A stretch of DNA of 64,000 nt from Diprion similis (GCF_021155765.1 NC_060110.1:16390001-16454000), one strand, 5' to 3'. Shown: positions 11,265-25,002, counted from the first letter of the stretch. Translations and numbers: made by a program. Notes: generated by a model not told the origin, from the sequence alone.

Positions 11265-13590
11265 TTCAACTTGATTATCAAGACTGCATTGTCCGTATCA
11301 CGTGTGCGTCAATGCGGAATACGAACCGTTCGTTGAGGCCGAATATTGGAGGGAGGCCACTCCGTTTATCAGATTATCTGTAACATAATATCGAAGTGGC
11401 AATTAGAACCTATTGAACGAAATATTTGAATAATAATGAGCTCAGTATTTTCAGTGATTCACATGTGAACATTGCAAGTGGTGCGATTCCGGAAATCATA
11501 CGCATTTATGTGCAGTGATTAAGAATTCTATTCCCTCAAGATTCAGCAGTACAGAATCATGAAAAATGTTTGAGGATCGAAAAACACGTGCAAGAATCGG
11601 GCAAAAACTAATCGAAAGTTAACAGTCAATAGATTATTTTATCATTTTTATTGCCAATTGACATCGTCTCTGCTACACTTCGGAAATGCCAGTTGACACG
11701 TGTATGGAATGGCTGATAAAATTTCTCGTGCAATGAAGATCGCGTCGCATAAACGTTGTGAAAAAAAGCGAAGATGTGTCACTTTCATATAACTTGACTT
11801 GCTAATATTCTCGCGTCTGCACTCCGATCGTGACAACTTCCTTAATTACCCCGGAAACTGTACACACACTACTGATTGACTTTTGTACGTTTGCTTCGTA
11901 GTCTTCAAAACGTCCCCACCACACTGAGAGACCGACTGTGTGAATAAATAGTAAAAATAAATCAAAGTTTGAGATGTTTTCGTTCGAAAGTAGGGCAAAT
12001 GAGGAAAAAATTATAATCGTTCGTACCGTTATATCGAAATGTTTTATTGCCATGCTAGAATTCAACATAATGATACGGAAAATTAGTGTGGCGATTATGA
12101 AACATTGTTATTCTTCATTTGGTAAATTGATACTAGGAAAAAATAATATGCTTCTCAGTGAATTCTCGAAAATATTATTCCAACTCGTTACCCCATCACC
12201 TGCTAAACCAGCAATATTCTTTCGACGAGATCGATTCAATTGTCAGGAAAAACAGTAAATCTCGACATTGTGGACTCGAAGTGCATGGTTTTAGATATTT
12301 AAGCTTATCAAGTTTCTTACTAACAATAAGACTAAACCGATTACGCAGTAATCAGCTCTCCAACAATATTTCCTCCAATTGTAGGAAGTATTTATTTGCA
12401 AGGCTCCTCGGTTCCTCTTCTCTTCTTCTGCTTTGGCCAAACTGGCCCAGAAACCTGATTGGATCTCCGACGATAGAAACGTTCAACCGTGTTTCCCGAC
12501 CAACATGGAGAAACGTTTTCGCACCTGTAATGAAGTAACGAGACCAGATCCCGCTGCTCTCCAGACCAAATGTCACAACCATCCGATTACAAATTGGCTA
12601 CTTTCATGATCAAATAAATGCGCTCCCATTACTGTAAGTGTACACGGATTGCCGTTTACACTAACTATCACTAACCACATTATCTATGACTAACTACAAA
12701 TGCCAACGACGGCAACAGGTGACGTTCGGATTTCTGTACAAATATTTATGCTGGTCGCCTATTGAATAACACTCGATACGTAAGTGTTCCGTACAAATTA
12801 CACCGAAAACAATTATGCAGTTAGTATTTTCTTACTCCAGCTTCTTCATGATAATCAGCGATTTTAATTTTGATTTCATGTACCAAAGTGTACGTAAGTC
12901 AAAATACTTGTTTCACATTAAGCACCATACTTCCTGGAACAACGAATTATTTCTTACTTCGAAGCAAACGACGTCATTAAAATAATCAAACCTAACCACG
13001 AGTGAAGCTTGTACAACAATGCGGTCAGTTATTTTTAACTAGTAAACGCCACTCTCGTGTAGTAAAGTCGCTTCCATTTACTTCCGCATGAAAATATCAA
13101 CGGTACTGACCCACTAAATACACAAGATTCGACCACTTCTAATTAATCACTAATTATAACCACATGAACGGCGACAACATATTGTGGCCTACTGGTCAGT
13201 TCCCGTAAGAATGTTATTCTGTCGGTATGTAAGGCTTGTGTTATATGGTGACGAAGGTTTACAGCCGGACTGTAGATGGTTGCCGGCTCTGCCGTTATGC
13301 TGCTGGTAGAATAACTATGATAGAAGCACGTCGTGGCTTATTTGGCTATGATTTACCTTGAGTTAAGCATGAAATAATTTAGCAATTTTTTTTTTTCTCA
13401 CTCGTCAGACATTTTTATGTGAAGTCATATTTCATGTAAATTGTAGAGGAAATTGTAGCCCTTAAGAATTTAAGTTTGAGCCAACACTCCTATACCGCTC
13501 AAGCGATGAGGATGAAACTTGGACAATTGATGCCTTAATTTGGCAAAAAGTGGAGCGATGTTTTACTTTTTAAGAATTTGGAAAAAAAAT
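11265..13590. other. Non-coding DNA upstream of receptor copy A and right part of unit A
   Basis: Aligns in pieces with 20567-23110 (for example 11800-11910 with 21870-21950, and 12560-12640 with 22470-22540). Open frames in it are not preserved between the two copies, which argues against coding function. It presumably includes the promoter of copy A; no clear TATA/Inr pair was seen near 11265-11400. Confidence 0.45.
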
Positions 13591-13888
13591 TTACAGATCG
13601 GTTATCATTGACCGAAATCGGGAAATCTTTACAGTTGCATCAGAAGGATCGAACCATCTGGTATGATGCTACTCGCCTTTAATAAAACACAGAGCTTGAG
13701 CCCAGTCCCATAAGATTTGTTGGTAAGATGACGAAATGACAGTTGATCTAGTTTTTGATTACGAAGAACACCGACATCTCATTTTGACGACATTTTTTAC
13801 CGACATTACACGCATGCATTATCGGCATGCGGATAGTTCGATCCTTTTACTGCAGCTATAATCGATTTACACGATAACCGATTTTACA
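13591..13888. mobile_element. Degenerate fold-back element at the junction of duplication units
   Basis: ATCGGTTATC near 13598 and AAGGATCGAAC near 13646 occur in inverted orientation near 13874 and 13835. The arms are about 75-80 nt with many mismatches. The element occupies most of the spacer between the end of homology in unit A (about 13480) and the start of unit B (about 13885). No coding capacity. Confidence 0.45.
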
Positions 13889-14506
13889 CGTGGAAATTTT
13901 AGTCCTAGAAGTCACACGATAGATTTTGAACATAGATTTAGAATTCATTTATCTTGTATGGATTATTGTGGCAAGCAAAACAAATAAGACGTATAGAAAG
14001 TGAGTCGAATTTCAACTCGTGATGCTATCAGTCTATTATTTGTTTATTTATTATTTTTGCATACGTTGGCCAGACTCATTCCATTCATTACAGACTTTGG
14101 GGCAACAGTCGAGTTGCAATAGCTCTTTGTCCAGTCTTATATGCTGGCGCCAAAAAGGGCGTAATAAGCTAATCGTTTTAACAATAAGTCAAAGAAATGA
14201 TTATCAAAACAAAAATGAAATTCATTCATTGGAATACGTTATTTGAACACACATTAAAGACACACGACGCTTTTTGAGTACCTATGGCTGTTTCCGCCAC
14301 AAGATAGCGTCTTACAATTCGTTCAACTCTAATTATTCTAAAGGTATCAGCGGCTCACTTTCGAACTAAGTGCACCAATTCTATACTCCCTACCGAAGTA
14401 GAAATTTAGTTCCATTCGGTTTATATTTCTCTGATATTTTGAACATTATTCAGCTTCGACCCAGCGGAGTTTCGCTGTAGGTAGGCATAACTTTTAGAGA
14501 AATTCC

Positions 14507-14749
14507 TTAGTTTCTCTGCTGGATCGGCACATATTCGGCGAACTCATTTAAACAGTACAGAGGATTGGGGCGGTGACAATTATTTTCACCGTAATAATTG
14601 AAGAATACGTTTGAATAACAAGTTTGATTCCAGACCACTAACGTTATTCGCTGAGTCGTGGAATTTATGTAAAAGATTTTATCCTTTAGAAATTTGTAAT
14701 TCCCACATTTTGAAAACTGTCCGGCAGATCTCTTTGAATTGCAGTTCAT
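14507..14749 (-). other. Open frame downstream of receptor copy B, disrupted in copy A
   Basis: Eighty codons, five Cys, ending in FAEYVPIQQRN then TAA. The aligned stretch of unit A (about 4500-4745) has an in-frame TGA and a one-base length change, although its last 20 or so codons stay open to the same stop. It lies 600 bp beyond the receptor stop. It could be an extra 3' exon reached by the GTGAGT donor at 15341-15346, but no in-phase acceptor with a pyrimidine tract was found. Probably untranslated or decayed. Confidence 0.25.
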
Positions 14750-15342
14750 AGCACATCTTATATGCTATTCAATCCTATCGTTGAACGATATTTAAATAAA
14801 ATTCTAAAGTAAATACTCGGCTTGTACTACGCTTCAGCGGCGCTTGGGATGTTTACTATATGGTGGTTGAATTTTGTACCCATCGAGTTGCAGCTGTAAC
14901 AGAAAAGTTGGAACAGTGAAATATAGCCATCTGGGAATTCGGCTTGTTTCTATGACGATCAATGTTTTATGGTCTCTATTGTAAATTGAGTTCTTATAAC
15001 AACGAACCAGTCACGAATCAGATAGAATTATGGCAACAATGTTAGACAGTGGTGTAAATGTAATAAAATGATGAGCGTACGATTTCGTGTTATAAATAAT
15101 ATTCTGGTCATGAGATGGTTTTTCTTAACCAGACGGTTCTCATTCTGGGTCGTCCAAAAATGTGACTATAATGATTTGAAGACTAACTGACTGTTACGAG
15201 TATCTATTACGACCGTTAAATGAAGTATGAAAAAACAATTGTGGCGTCAAACAGAAAGCTTAATTTCTGAATTCTACGCTGCACCATATTTCCCTAACGT
15301 TGAAGATCATTATACGTAGATTCGAAAGTGAACAAACATAAC

Positions 15343-18300
15343 TCACATATGCTCGCACAAAGTATCGAAATTCTCCGGAAGATTGAAACGAATGTGAGGT
15401 GTGATCAACGATAAAGGGTCATCCCTGTCGTCGGTAGCTTTGAATCCCTCCCATCTGCGAATCGAGGAATATCAGGTTAGAGACGATGACTGAAATATTG
15501 CACTACGAGTAATAGGAACGAAAATGATTTCTCTCCACAGTCACTAACCGAACAACAAAGTGCTGGTGATACTGAGTCGAGGGATCTTGAATGTTCTTAG
15601 CCGATTCAACGGCATATCGCAACGCAAGATCACGCGAGTCAACAACTGGTTCCCATTCTTCCGCCGTGTCTGATTCATTTCTCTTGACGACAGAACGGAA
15701 CTCCGGGGTATCGACGAAAACTACTTTGCTACCGTTCAGTAACAACTTGCCAATCCATTCCGTAGCTCCGTATGTTGCAACGTCATCCTCGTCTTCTTGC
15801 GACTGCAGGTCGTAAACCTGGGATCACAGACAAAGCGTTTAAAGTGGTTGTCACGATCCCGATATCCGGCCATGCCGCATAACTTATACATTCAGCATCC
15901 AGATACTTGGTGGCCAACAACGTAAAGTGCTCGACTTTGATTCGATTCATTCCACTGTCAATGAGAGGATCTCGCAAAAGGGACCCATTCAAGCCGACCG
16001 AGGTGACTCCGTGTCTTGCTTCGACAGTTTTTGATTGGCTCTCGCTTGAGTGAAACAGGTCCGCTTTGCCAGATCCGCTGTATTACACTTCAGACGACAC
16101 GTAAGTTACGTTGACTTTGGTCCTTAACTTTATGACAAAATCTTACCCTGCAGCGACAGCCGAGCTTCAAACAATTTCGAAAATTCTTCATTTTATCCAT
16201 GAACGGCAGCGAACCCTTGGTATAGACCAACAAAATCTCCTTGGCTTTTCCGTTATCACCCTGCTCCACAGCTCTTTGCGACTTTCCGTTCTGTTTCTCG
16301 TTATTGAGCTTATCTACAACTATCAAATAGTTGTACTCTCTAATCCAATAAAGTAGTATTCCTACTATAATCGCACCCAATACGATGTAAGAAAGAATAG
16401 TCGTAACATGTTCGAGGGAATATGGACTATCGTCTTTGAGCTGGTGATTGTCCGCCGGTGGAGGGACTGCAAATAAATTATGTAAACTCATTTACTCATT
16501 TCTTATACCATATAAAGTTTGCACATTTCAATTACGTACTGAAGCGGAAGTCGTTCTGATAGAGAAAAGGTTTCCAACGACAGTAGTCGCGTCTATTTTG
16601 TAATGGGCAGGTGCCAGGGATCGTGTAAATCGACAGGTAATAACTATGATTAGAACCATACTCGTTTTCGTCTTCCCGTGTAATATCCACTATCCATTCT
16701 GAATTATCTAGACGTACACTTTGTTTCTATAACAAAGAAATTTCTGTGGTTAAAAAGAAATATTGTACAGTAAAACTTAGGGGAGAACAGAGCAACTGCG
16801 CTTAGAATCGGCCAAGGCTCGCTGCTGATCTCTCCTTTACATACTTATTGTTAGTGTAAACATTTTCTCGAGATTAGCATTGAATTCAACGGGCTTATTG
16901 TTTCAGCACAACAAAGATCAAGTTTTGATTTTTATCAATTAGCATTCCACACAACTAATTCAGATTAGATGTACTTGCTGATTCCACAACTTATTCCATA
17001 CAATTTGTATATTTAAACCAACCAAACGAACTTATGAGTTCGCCTGAATTTGGACTCAAATTCGAGTCTTTCGATACTACGTCCGAATTTCAGAAAAACG
17101 CAAGACTTACCACTTTAAATTTCGAGGGGCGGTCACGAAGCGTACAGGTCTTCCATTTCTGAAAAACAATTTATCTCTGTTTTGATACCTCATATTATCT
17201 CGTACAAAATCGTATATCGACGGAAAAAAGAAAGTAAAATCAGTGAAATTATATACTGACAAATACGACCCTATACTGTTGTACACAGTGCAAGCAAATG
17301 CAAAGATCGATTTAAGGGCATCAAAGCAGAAATTCTGCCGCTTTTAATTCTTGTGTTCAGAATTAATCGTATCAATATAAGGAATCTGAAAGTCGAGTAA
17401 CACTTACATTGCCCCAAATTGTATCTTTGCAGTAGTCCGACCGGTCCTGAAAAATTAAGAAAACTTCAGTTCAGAGACCTCCTGCTGCATCGTAATAGAC
17501 ACTTTCGTGGCAAGTGCAGGTCAAGTAGGGATTTCTTGACGAGTGCTAAGTGCTTCACGTGAGTCAAGAAGTCCTTACACGCGGACATTCCACGAATTCT
17601 ATTTTTTGTGCTACCTTCTGTCAAAAACTGCGAGATAGTCGAGTGTTGACGGAGGTAGCGCGGAAAAACTATTCTGTATACGTAAACCTAAATAAATTGA
17701 ATTTCAATCAAAGTTGCTAATAACTAGCAACAACATTAACAAAGCAAGAAAATCATAAAGTGCAAGTGCACTCATGTACGTATAGTAGCCAACTAGTAAG
17801 AACCGAAAGCCATTGAATCAAAATGTGATCCAGAATAAATTGCATTAATCGAATATTCACAAATAAAGTAAATTTAATGCTGTATCTTACTATTTCAAAC
17901 CTTTGAATCGGACCCATAGCGCATTCCTCTCCAGTTCTGCTTCCATTATGGCTTTCCACGCATACTACTAGCGTGCACGACATCGCTAGTGTCAGACGAA
18001 TGTTTACACTTTCCTTACTAAAAAACAATAACGCAAGAATTGCCTTAATACGAGGTTGATTCACCGATGCTCTAATCTTCACAGCGAATACTGAATATGA
18101 TCAAGTTATAGAATGAAATTGTAAGTTAGAAACTCACGTCGTGTCGCCAGGGGGATAGTATTCCAGTTTACATTTCGGGTGTGGATTGATGTGACGATTG
18201 GACGTATTATAAAATTGGCCGCCGTGTAACCAATTGGTGCCGTTTTCGTCCGTTATATTGAAATAATAACAACCAGTGATTGGTTTTGAGATTTTGATTA

Positions 18301-20566
18301 CCCTTGTGTGACCCTGAAAACGACAACGCATCTGTTTAATGCTTGGTCGGAATATGATAAATGTGCAGATTTTTGTAATTCTGACTAATTTGGCTTTATG
18401 CGGACTTGGGATATAATTTCAATATAATAATATACTGCGATCGATGTTGTTTATGAAGAAAGTTGGGATCGTAGAAGTCATGCGGAGTTTGTGGCAGAAA
18501 ATTTTTCGCGTACGTCTACCAAAAAGTTCTTCTTTCGTACACTTTCAGCACAGAAGATTGATTTAGTCAGAATACATACTGCCATCATTCTAATCTGGTC
18601 GGAGAAGTGAAACGATATAGAATTTGATAGAATTACTAAGTTTGCGTTCGCTTCATTTTACGAACATCTGTAGAAACGTGGTACATACAACGACAGATTC
18701 TTGTTTACGGTCAACCTGCGGAAATTAACCCAAATTTGGCTCTCTCTTACACGGTCAGAAGTTAATCACCTTTGAAACATTGTATGCGGTACTGTTGCCG
18801 CTCTTTATATATGGATTATATAAAAAAAGATCCTCAGCATCTTCCAGGGTCTCAGGACAGTTGGCGTTGTCAGTCGGTTTGATAAGTGCAGTTATCCAAA
18901 CATCTTCCGTTGCATTTACGAACCTTGCTCGAATCTCTGTAAAACAAAGTATGTATGCCCGAATACGTCGTATTATCGAATGAAACGAAAGTTCTTAAGG
19001 AAAATCCATTGATCATGATGCATTCAGATGAACGAATATTTATTGCGAAGAATCTCACCGTCTGCGTTTCTGTCATAAACTACATCCATTTTGCCAGGTC
19101 CTAGCGTACCATTTTCTGTGGATTTCCATTCCGCAGGAAACTCCTGGAACACATAAAGAGTATTGATGAAAGTATAATTTTTTTTTTTTTTCAGTTTTGG
19201 ACTCCCTAATCAACGAACGAAACACTCCGTTCTATTTAGCAATCTGCGAAAGACAATGTTTACATTTTGTATCGAGTTACGGATATCTTCTTACTGACTA
19301 TAATTGTAGACACTGATTAAAAATAGTTCTGCTGACCCTTGCGCTCTGGGTTCACAACAGACAGTAGGTGATCACCTCTGACAGGAAGCGTGAAAATTTT
19401 TAGAATCCATTTTTTTATTGTACAAGTATGTTCGTTATCTAGGTTAGAAATTCGAACTGATTGTCGTAGAAGTGATAGGAAAATAATTTCAAAGCTCTGA
19501 ACTGAATTGTCAGGTAAATTCGCAGGTGACATTTTAGTGATTTTCAAATTTGCCTCTGATGAGATGATGACGACTTAATCATTCAAGAAAATGTTAATAA
19601 TAATATAAAATATGGATCGTTTGTAATGTATGACTTGAGTAAATTATTAACAAAAATTTTAACGAAGAAATGTAATTCTCAATACGAAACAGGACCTTAT
19701 GATGTTTTTTGTTAAATTACATCACGAATCCTTAAGTTCCGGGTGTGCTTCGTTGATAACAGAATAAAATCTGACAAACTCGCCGTATAACGCTATGCGG
19801 TACCGAAGCAGGAAAATCTAAAATGGAATGTTTATGGAATCTTTCGTCTCACAAGCCAGTGTGGTCGTTATCATTTCTGGTTTGTATATAGTGTGTGACT
19901 CGTCTCGGACCCAGGACATGAGTTTATTTGTGCCACACATTTTCCTGCAGATGCCATTTCTTACCAAAAGGTAATGAACCTTTTAACGTTATTGTTGTCT
20001 TCAATCATTATCGTGTTTCGTTCGAATTTTTTCCCCTGAACTGTCATCGACAATTTCTTTGGCATGAAATCGTTGTGTTACCTTGAATAAAGTACAGCCT
20101 TCAACGAGGTCAAGAGTATAAATTAAAAGCAAAGTACGAGCACTACGACTAATCTTGCAATCAAGTACAGCCATTGGCTCAGTTACACCGCACCCATATG
20201 AAACGCTTCAAATTCAACTTCGTTTCCATTCACTCTTGAGGAGATCAACGTTGATCCCTCACGAAATTATAACTGCCAGGTAGCAGTAGCTCAAAAATTT
20301 TTATTTTGGAATTTATTCGTTTGTCGCAAAGCTTATTCCCATGTTTTGCATCGAGAAAATCCGCGATGTGGTGTATAATTTCGCGCGGGGCTGATCGGTG
20401 CGAAATCGGAGCATCTTCGCGGTTTGAAATGGGTGGAATCTAAGCTGCGTTTCAATTGCAATGAGTTGTTCGTACGTACGTATTCCCGCTGACATTGATC
20501 TTTCATTAACACAGCAGAAACGTGCCAAATGCAAAGGGCAAGTACAACAGTTTTGAGGCCGAACAT
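15343..20566 (-). CDS. SEFIR-domain single-pass receptor (IL-17-receptor-like), copy B
   Basis: Exons, minus strand: 20480-20566, 19059-19143, 18770-18936, 18138-18313, 17891-18017, 17408-17446, 16540-16726, 16147-16466, 15549-15817, 15343-15454; all phases agree; 522 aa. Same order as copy A: signal peptide, Cys-rich glycosylated ectodomain, one membrane helix, SEFIR-like domain. The SEFIR exons are almost identical to copy A (the 16090-16491 and 15503-15745 frames differ by two and one residues). Ectodomain patches differ sharply: the end of exon 3 has a new NST glycosylation site where copy A has a Cys, and exon 5 differs at most of its last 20 codons and is one codon longer. The two genes lie head to tail with 4.1 kb between the stop of B and the ATG of A. 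Start chosen at the ATG that opens the signal peptide. Confidence 0.65.
20082..20153 (-). other. Candidate optional exon in copy B, in phase
   Basis: A 72-nt segment with acceptor TTGCAAG and donor AAG/GTAACA, open for 24 codons with one Cys (VEGCTLFK end). It is phase 0 at both ends, so it can be included or skipped between the signal-peptide exon (20480-20566) and 19059-19143 without changing frame. The counterpart at 10780-10852 has a shifted acceptor. No transcript evidence is available. Confidence 0.35.
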
Positions 20567-23500
20567 TTCAACCAGACTATCAAGACTGCATTGTACGTAT
20601 CACGTGTGTGTCAATGCGGAATATGAGTCGTTCGTTGAGGTTGAATATTGCCGGGAAGCCACTCCGATCATTAGATTATCTGTAACATAATATCGAAGTG
20701 GCAATTAGAACCTATTGTACGAAATATTTGAATAATAATTAGCTCAGTATTTTCAGTGATTCACATTTGGATTGCAAGTGGTGCGATTCGGGAAATTATA
20801 CGCATTTATGTGCAGTGATTAAGAATTCTATTCCCTCAAAATTCAGCAGTAAAAAATCATGAAAAATGTTTGAGGATCGAAAGACACGAGCAAAAGACGA
20901 GCAATCTGTTATATATTTCTGTAATGAAAATATACAAATACTTCACAATTGCATTATTTGCGCACAGGCTAGTAAAGCAGAGAAAAACCTCGGTAATAAA
21001 TTTTATCGCCAATTTACATTGCCTGTACTACCTCTCGGAAATGCCAGTTGACACGTGTATTGATTGAAAAATAAAATAATAATTTAAATTGCAGCAATAA
21101 TTCAATTTTGAACGTTTATAAAACGTACTAAAAGTATAAAACAATTCCTCCTAGCTCCATACAGTTTTATAACCCTACACAGATTTAAAACGAAAAACGT
21201 GGCCCGCATCCAATAGATAATAATGCATGAAAAGTTCACCCAAGTCAGTAATAGTTTTATTGTCCTGCACATGATATGAATCGTTTTATGAGGTTTCTCA
21301 ACAACAGCTATTCTCTACACACCTGAATATCATATATTGCATGCGCCACACGTGTTCCGTTTTAAATCTGTACGGAGATAGGAGACATTATTTTATACTT
21401 GTTAGTCCGTCTTAAAAACGTTGTAACTAATAATTTTTTTTTTCATCCAAGTAATTATTTTCTGCTTTTCACTCTTGTGTGTGTGTGTGTGTGTGTGTGA
21501 AATTTTACAATCTATGTAGGATAATCCCAAGAAGAGGAATCGAACGATCTGGTTTTGAGTTTCAGTCCGAACTGTCTGATTTTTTATTCTCAAATTTTTC
21601 CAGAAAAACAAATAATATCGCATTGTCATCCAGTCCTGAGCTATGTTCAAATTTTCAAGTCTCTTGCTCACCAAAAAATACGTTTAAATTCGATTGCAAA
21701 ATTTGTATCGAATAGATAAACAGACATACAAGAAAGCGGGTTAATAAAAACGTTTCGAAATAAGAATAATCACAATAATTATCACATGTAAAATGAAGAT
21801 CGCGTCGCATAAACGTTGCGAAAAAAAGCCAAGACGTGTCACTTTCATATAACTCGAATTGCCGATATTCTCTCGTCTGCACTCTGATCGTGACAACTTC
21901 CTCAATCACCCCGGAAAGTGTACACACACTACTGATTGACTAAGGTACGTTCGCTTCGTAGCCTTTATAATGTCCCCACCATGGTAATAGAGAAGTTAGT
22001 TTATCAAGTTTCTGACTAACAGTATTTCCTCTAATAGTCGGAAAAGTTTATTTTCAGGATTCGTCCGTTCCATTTCCTTTTTCCCGATTTGTTGGAATGG
22101 CTCCGAAGCCTGATTGGATCGTTGACAAAAGGAGCGGTTATTCAGTTTCCAGCTAATCAGGGAAACGCATTTTCGCAACTGTGACAATTCCTGTAACATC
22201 CGGACGTGTAAGACCCCGTTCGGCAGCATTTTGCGGAAGAATCGAGCTTGATTGTTGCTGCGTGGTTCAAACAACAGAAATGCACTCTCTGCTCGCTGAT
22301 ATATTTCATCTTCTCACATACAGGTGACGATTTAACGGTTCTTCCTTTCACCTTTCTCGCGAGTTCACAAACTATAATTTGATTCGTATATAGTCTGGAT
22401 TGATGCGTGAAAAATTTTACCCAAAGAGAACCAAGGTGATCAGACCCAATAATCTGTTTCTATTCTCCCGGCCAAATGTTACAACCATTCGACAACAAAT
22501 TGGCCACTTTCGTCATCAAATAAATGCGCTTGCGTTGCTGCGTGTGCACAGGCATCGTCTGTCTATCTCTTATGCCCCGTGCACACGAAATGCAGTGCAC
22601 CGTGTGCCACCAACACATAGTGTTGAAAACAATTGTGCAGTTACGATTTCGCTACTCTATTTGCTTCTTGATAATCAGCGTTTTTAATTTTGATTTCACG
22701 CATCTAGTGTACAGAAGTCAAAATACTTGTTTCACTTTAAGCTTCCTGGAGCAGCGAATTATTTTTTACTTCGAAGTAAATGACGGAATATTATGTGTCA
22801 ATTTGAACCGAAACTACGGGTGCAAATACAATCATTTTCAATAAAATCTATCTGAATATCTATACGCGACTGAAATCGTAGGTATTGTTAAAATAATAGG
22901 ACCTAACCGCGAATGAAGCTTATACAATAATTCGGTCAATTTTTTCAACTAATAAATTTCACGCTCGTGTAATGAACTCTGATTTACTTTAAAATGAACA
23001 TAAAATAATTCAGCTATCGTTGTTCTTTCACTTGTTAAACATTTTTATGTGAAATCATATTTTATATAAGTTGTAAAAGAAATTCTGGCCTTAAGGATTT
23101 AGGTTTTATAAACGAATAACAATTATGGATTGGAACATATGTTATTTTGGCCGCAAAACGAGAATATCTTATATTCAAGTATACTTTCTGCAGTGAAAGT
23201 AGTAATGTGACAAAGCTTATTGCGAATCAGGCATATCGTTATACGTGAATCAGCAATAATTTTTCCTTGCAGTTTGTAATTCTAGTAGGAGTTTCCTTAT
23301 TAGGTATTCTATTCGGTATTGCAACTCATTTCTTATCGTGAGCTGGCTGGCGGGAATTTTTTCTCATTAAGAATTAAGAAAAGTCAAAGGAAACTCGGTC
23401 AGGTTACTTGTTATTTATTTATCATTTTGAAACGTTACCCACCCACAAATCGTCTTTGTTTGTTTTCAAGTATAATATATGGCACAAAATCACGAAGGCG

Positions 23501-25002
23501 ACGAATTTGGTACTGTCACCGTTATATGTATGGTTGAATTTGTAATTTTGTATCAAAACGATTGAGTAAAAATTACTTATATTACTCAGCTTCAACATTA
23601 CAAAAACAATGTACGTTGAAATTAAGTTATGTAATATAGTTTTTTTTTTTTATAAAGAACCTAAGAAACGTCCTCAAGTAGGTACTAATCCATCAACAAC
23701 AATAGCTATAAGATAAGGCAAAGTAATATTGAACGCTTCAAAACTTTTTGTAAACCTAATCCATAGCCTATTAAATAACATTGTAAATTTTCCATAGCAA
23801 CACAGTCTTACATCAATCATTAATTTATTTCAAAATTTTGCGGCAAATTTATGCATCATTCCAGTTAACGCAGCCATTATCGATTTAATTAGATTTCGTT
23901 GAAACGCAAAAAGGAGCACTAGTGGTCAATCGTGTGACGTACTTCGGTTTAAACGACTGCCAAATGTTTTTTTATTGTCAAAATGATTACAATCCGACAA
24001 ACAACACACGCACGATACATCAAACGGAACAAAATATTTATTACTTCTCGCTACTGGCGCCCAACGATAAGCAAAATTTTATGTAAAACGTTCCCGGAAT
24101 AACGATATCTTCTAACCTGTTCTCCATAAAGCTGTTAATTAACGTAATTTAAAATTCTAAGGATGCTCCTCTTAAATATTTTTAACAGATGTATCTAGCA
24201 ATGATTCGATCCCACCTTCAAGAAGATGATTTTAAAACTATATTCATCGAATTCAAAGTCGAAATTCGCCACCTTGGTGATTTTGTGCTATATATACCTT
24301 CAAACGTTCACTGTAAACCTCATCGACATCACCCATTATTATCGTACCTTTAAAAATACTAGATAAATGATGTGAATAGCATCATATAAAATAAAAGTGT
24401 TACAAAATGTTTTCCCATCTAAAGGTCCTACATACTTGACATTAACGATTTTCAACACGTCTGTCACTGATAATGTGAGATATGAATGCAGAGTAATTTC
24501 AGAGGTATTCTGCTGTTATGAAAATATGTTAATCTTTACAATACGAATGAATGGTTACTATCTTTATTACCTACTATGATTGGGATTCGTTTTTTACTCG
24601 CTTATAATACTACGAACGATATGACCTACATACTGACGACTAAAATACTGGCATGGTCTTCTACAAGTAACTATATTTGTAAGTGTCCGCAAACTAAACT
24701 GTAGTAAGCTGTTCGAGTGAATATTTGTTTTAAAAATTGACAGCTATAAGTAATCGAATCTCAGAATACATTATAAATATCCTTGATAATTCTCTGAATC
24801 TTCCCCCGCCACGTTATGTTGTACATTTCAATTAATTGCTTTAACGAGAAATGAGCATTTTTGGTTTTACCAAGCACCGATCCATGCAGCTATAGGTATG
24901 TAGTCGCATACCAACCGCAGATATTCAGTCGTTTTTTTTTCCTAAACCAGGTGCCGTCTTGGGAGAGGGGGGTCAAAAGTATCCAAATTACAGCTACTTA
25001 GT
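20567..25002. other. Gene-free stretch between receptor copy B and vanin copy 2
   Basis: To about 23110 this is the diverged counterpart of 11265-13480, with a GT dinucleotide run at 21476-21499. From 23110 to 25002 the DNA is AT-rich and unique in the window. Short frames such as 23319-23537 and 24397-24579 have no domain or splice support. Confidence 0.45.
21476..21499. repeat. (GT)n microsatellite
   Basis: About twelve uninterrupted GT units on the plus strand. Confidence 0.9.

Larger units (their letters stand above)
3230..13480. repeat. Tandem duplication unit A (holds SEFIR receptor copy A)
   Basis: Bases from about 3230 to 13480 align in direct orientation with about 13885-23110. The offset falls stepwise from about 9980 (4036 versus 14019) to 9735, 9751, 9341 and 9302, so the copies differ by several indels. 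Unit A has at least four extra segments: about 662 bp at 3284-3945, about 220 bp near 5240-5460, the 418-bp fold-back at 7096-7513 and about 250 bp near 13100-13360. Identity is very uneven: near 99 percent over 5500-7085 and 8690-9450, and only partial alignment near 9830-10380. Confidence 0.85.
13885..23110. repeat. Tandem duplication unit B (holds SEFIR receptor copy B)
   Basis: Direct repeat of about 3230-13480. It lacks the four A-specific insertions and so is about 1 kb shorter. The right limit is where similarity to 13395-13480 ends (about 23030-23110). Confidence 0.85.

Noticed and set aside
15783-15992. 69-codon minus-strand frame overlapping the SEFIR region
   Set aside because: Mostly intron between the two SEFIR exons; copy A has a 19-bp deletion here that does not affect the exons.
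18024-18090. Alternative acceptors upstream of exon 17891-18017 (CATATTCAG and GATTAG)
   Set aside because: The first brings a stop after six codons; the second is in phase but lacks a pyrimidine tract. TTTTTTAG at 18018-18020 is in phase and has a strong tract.
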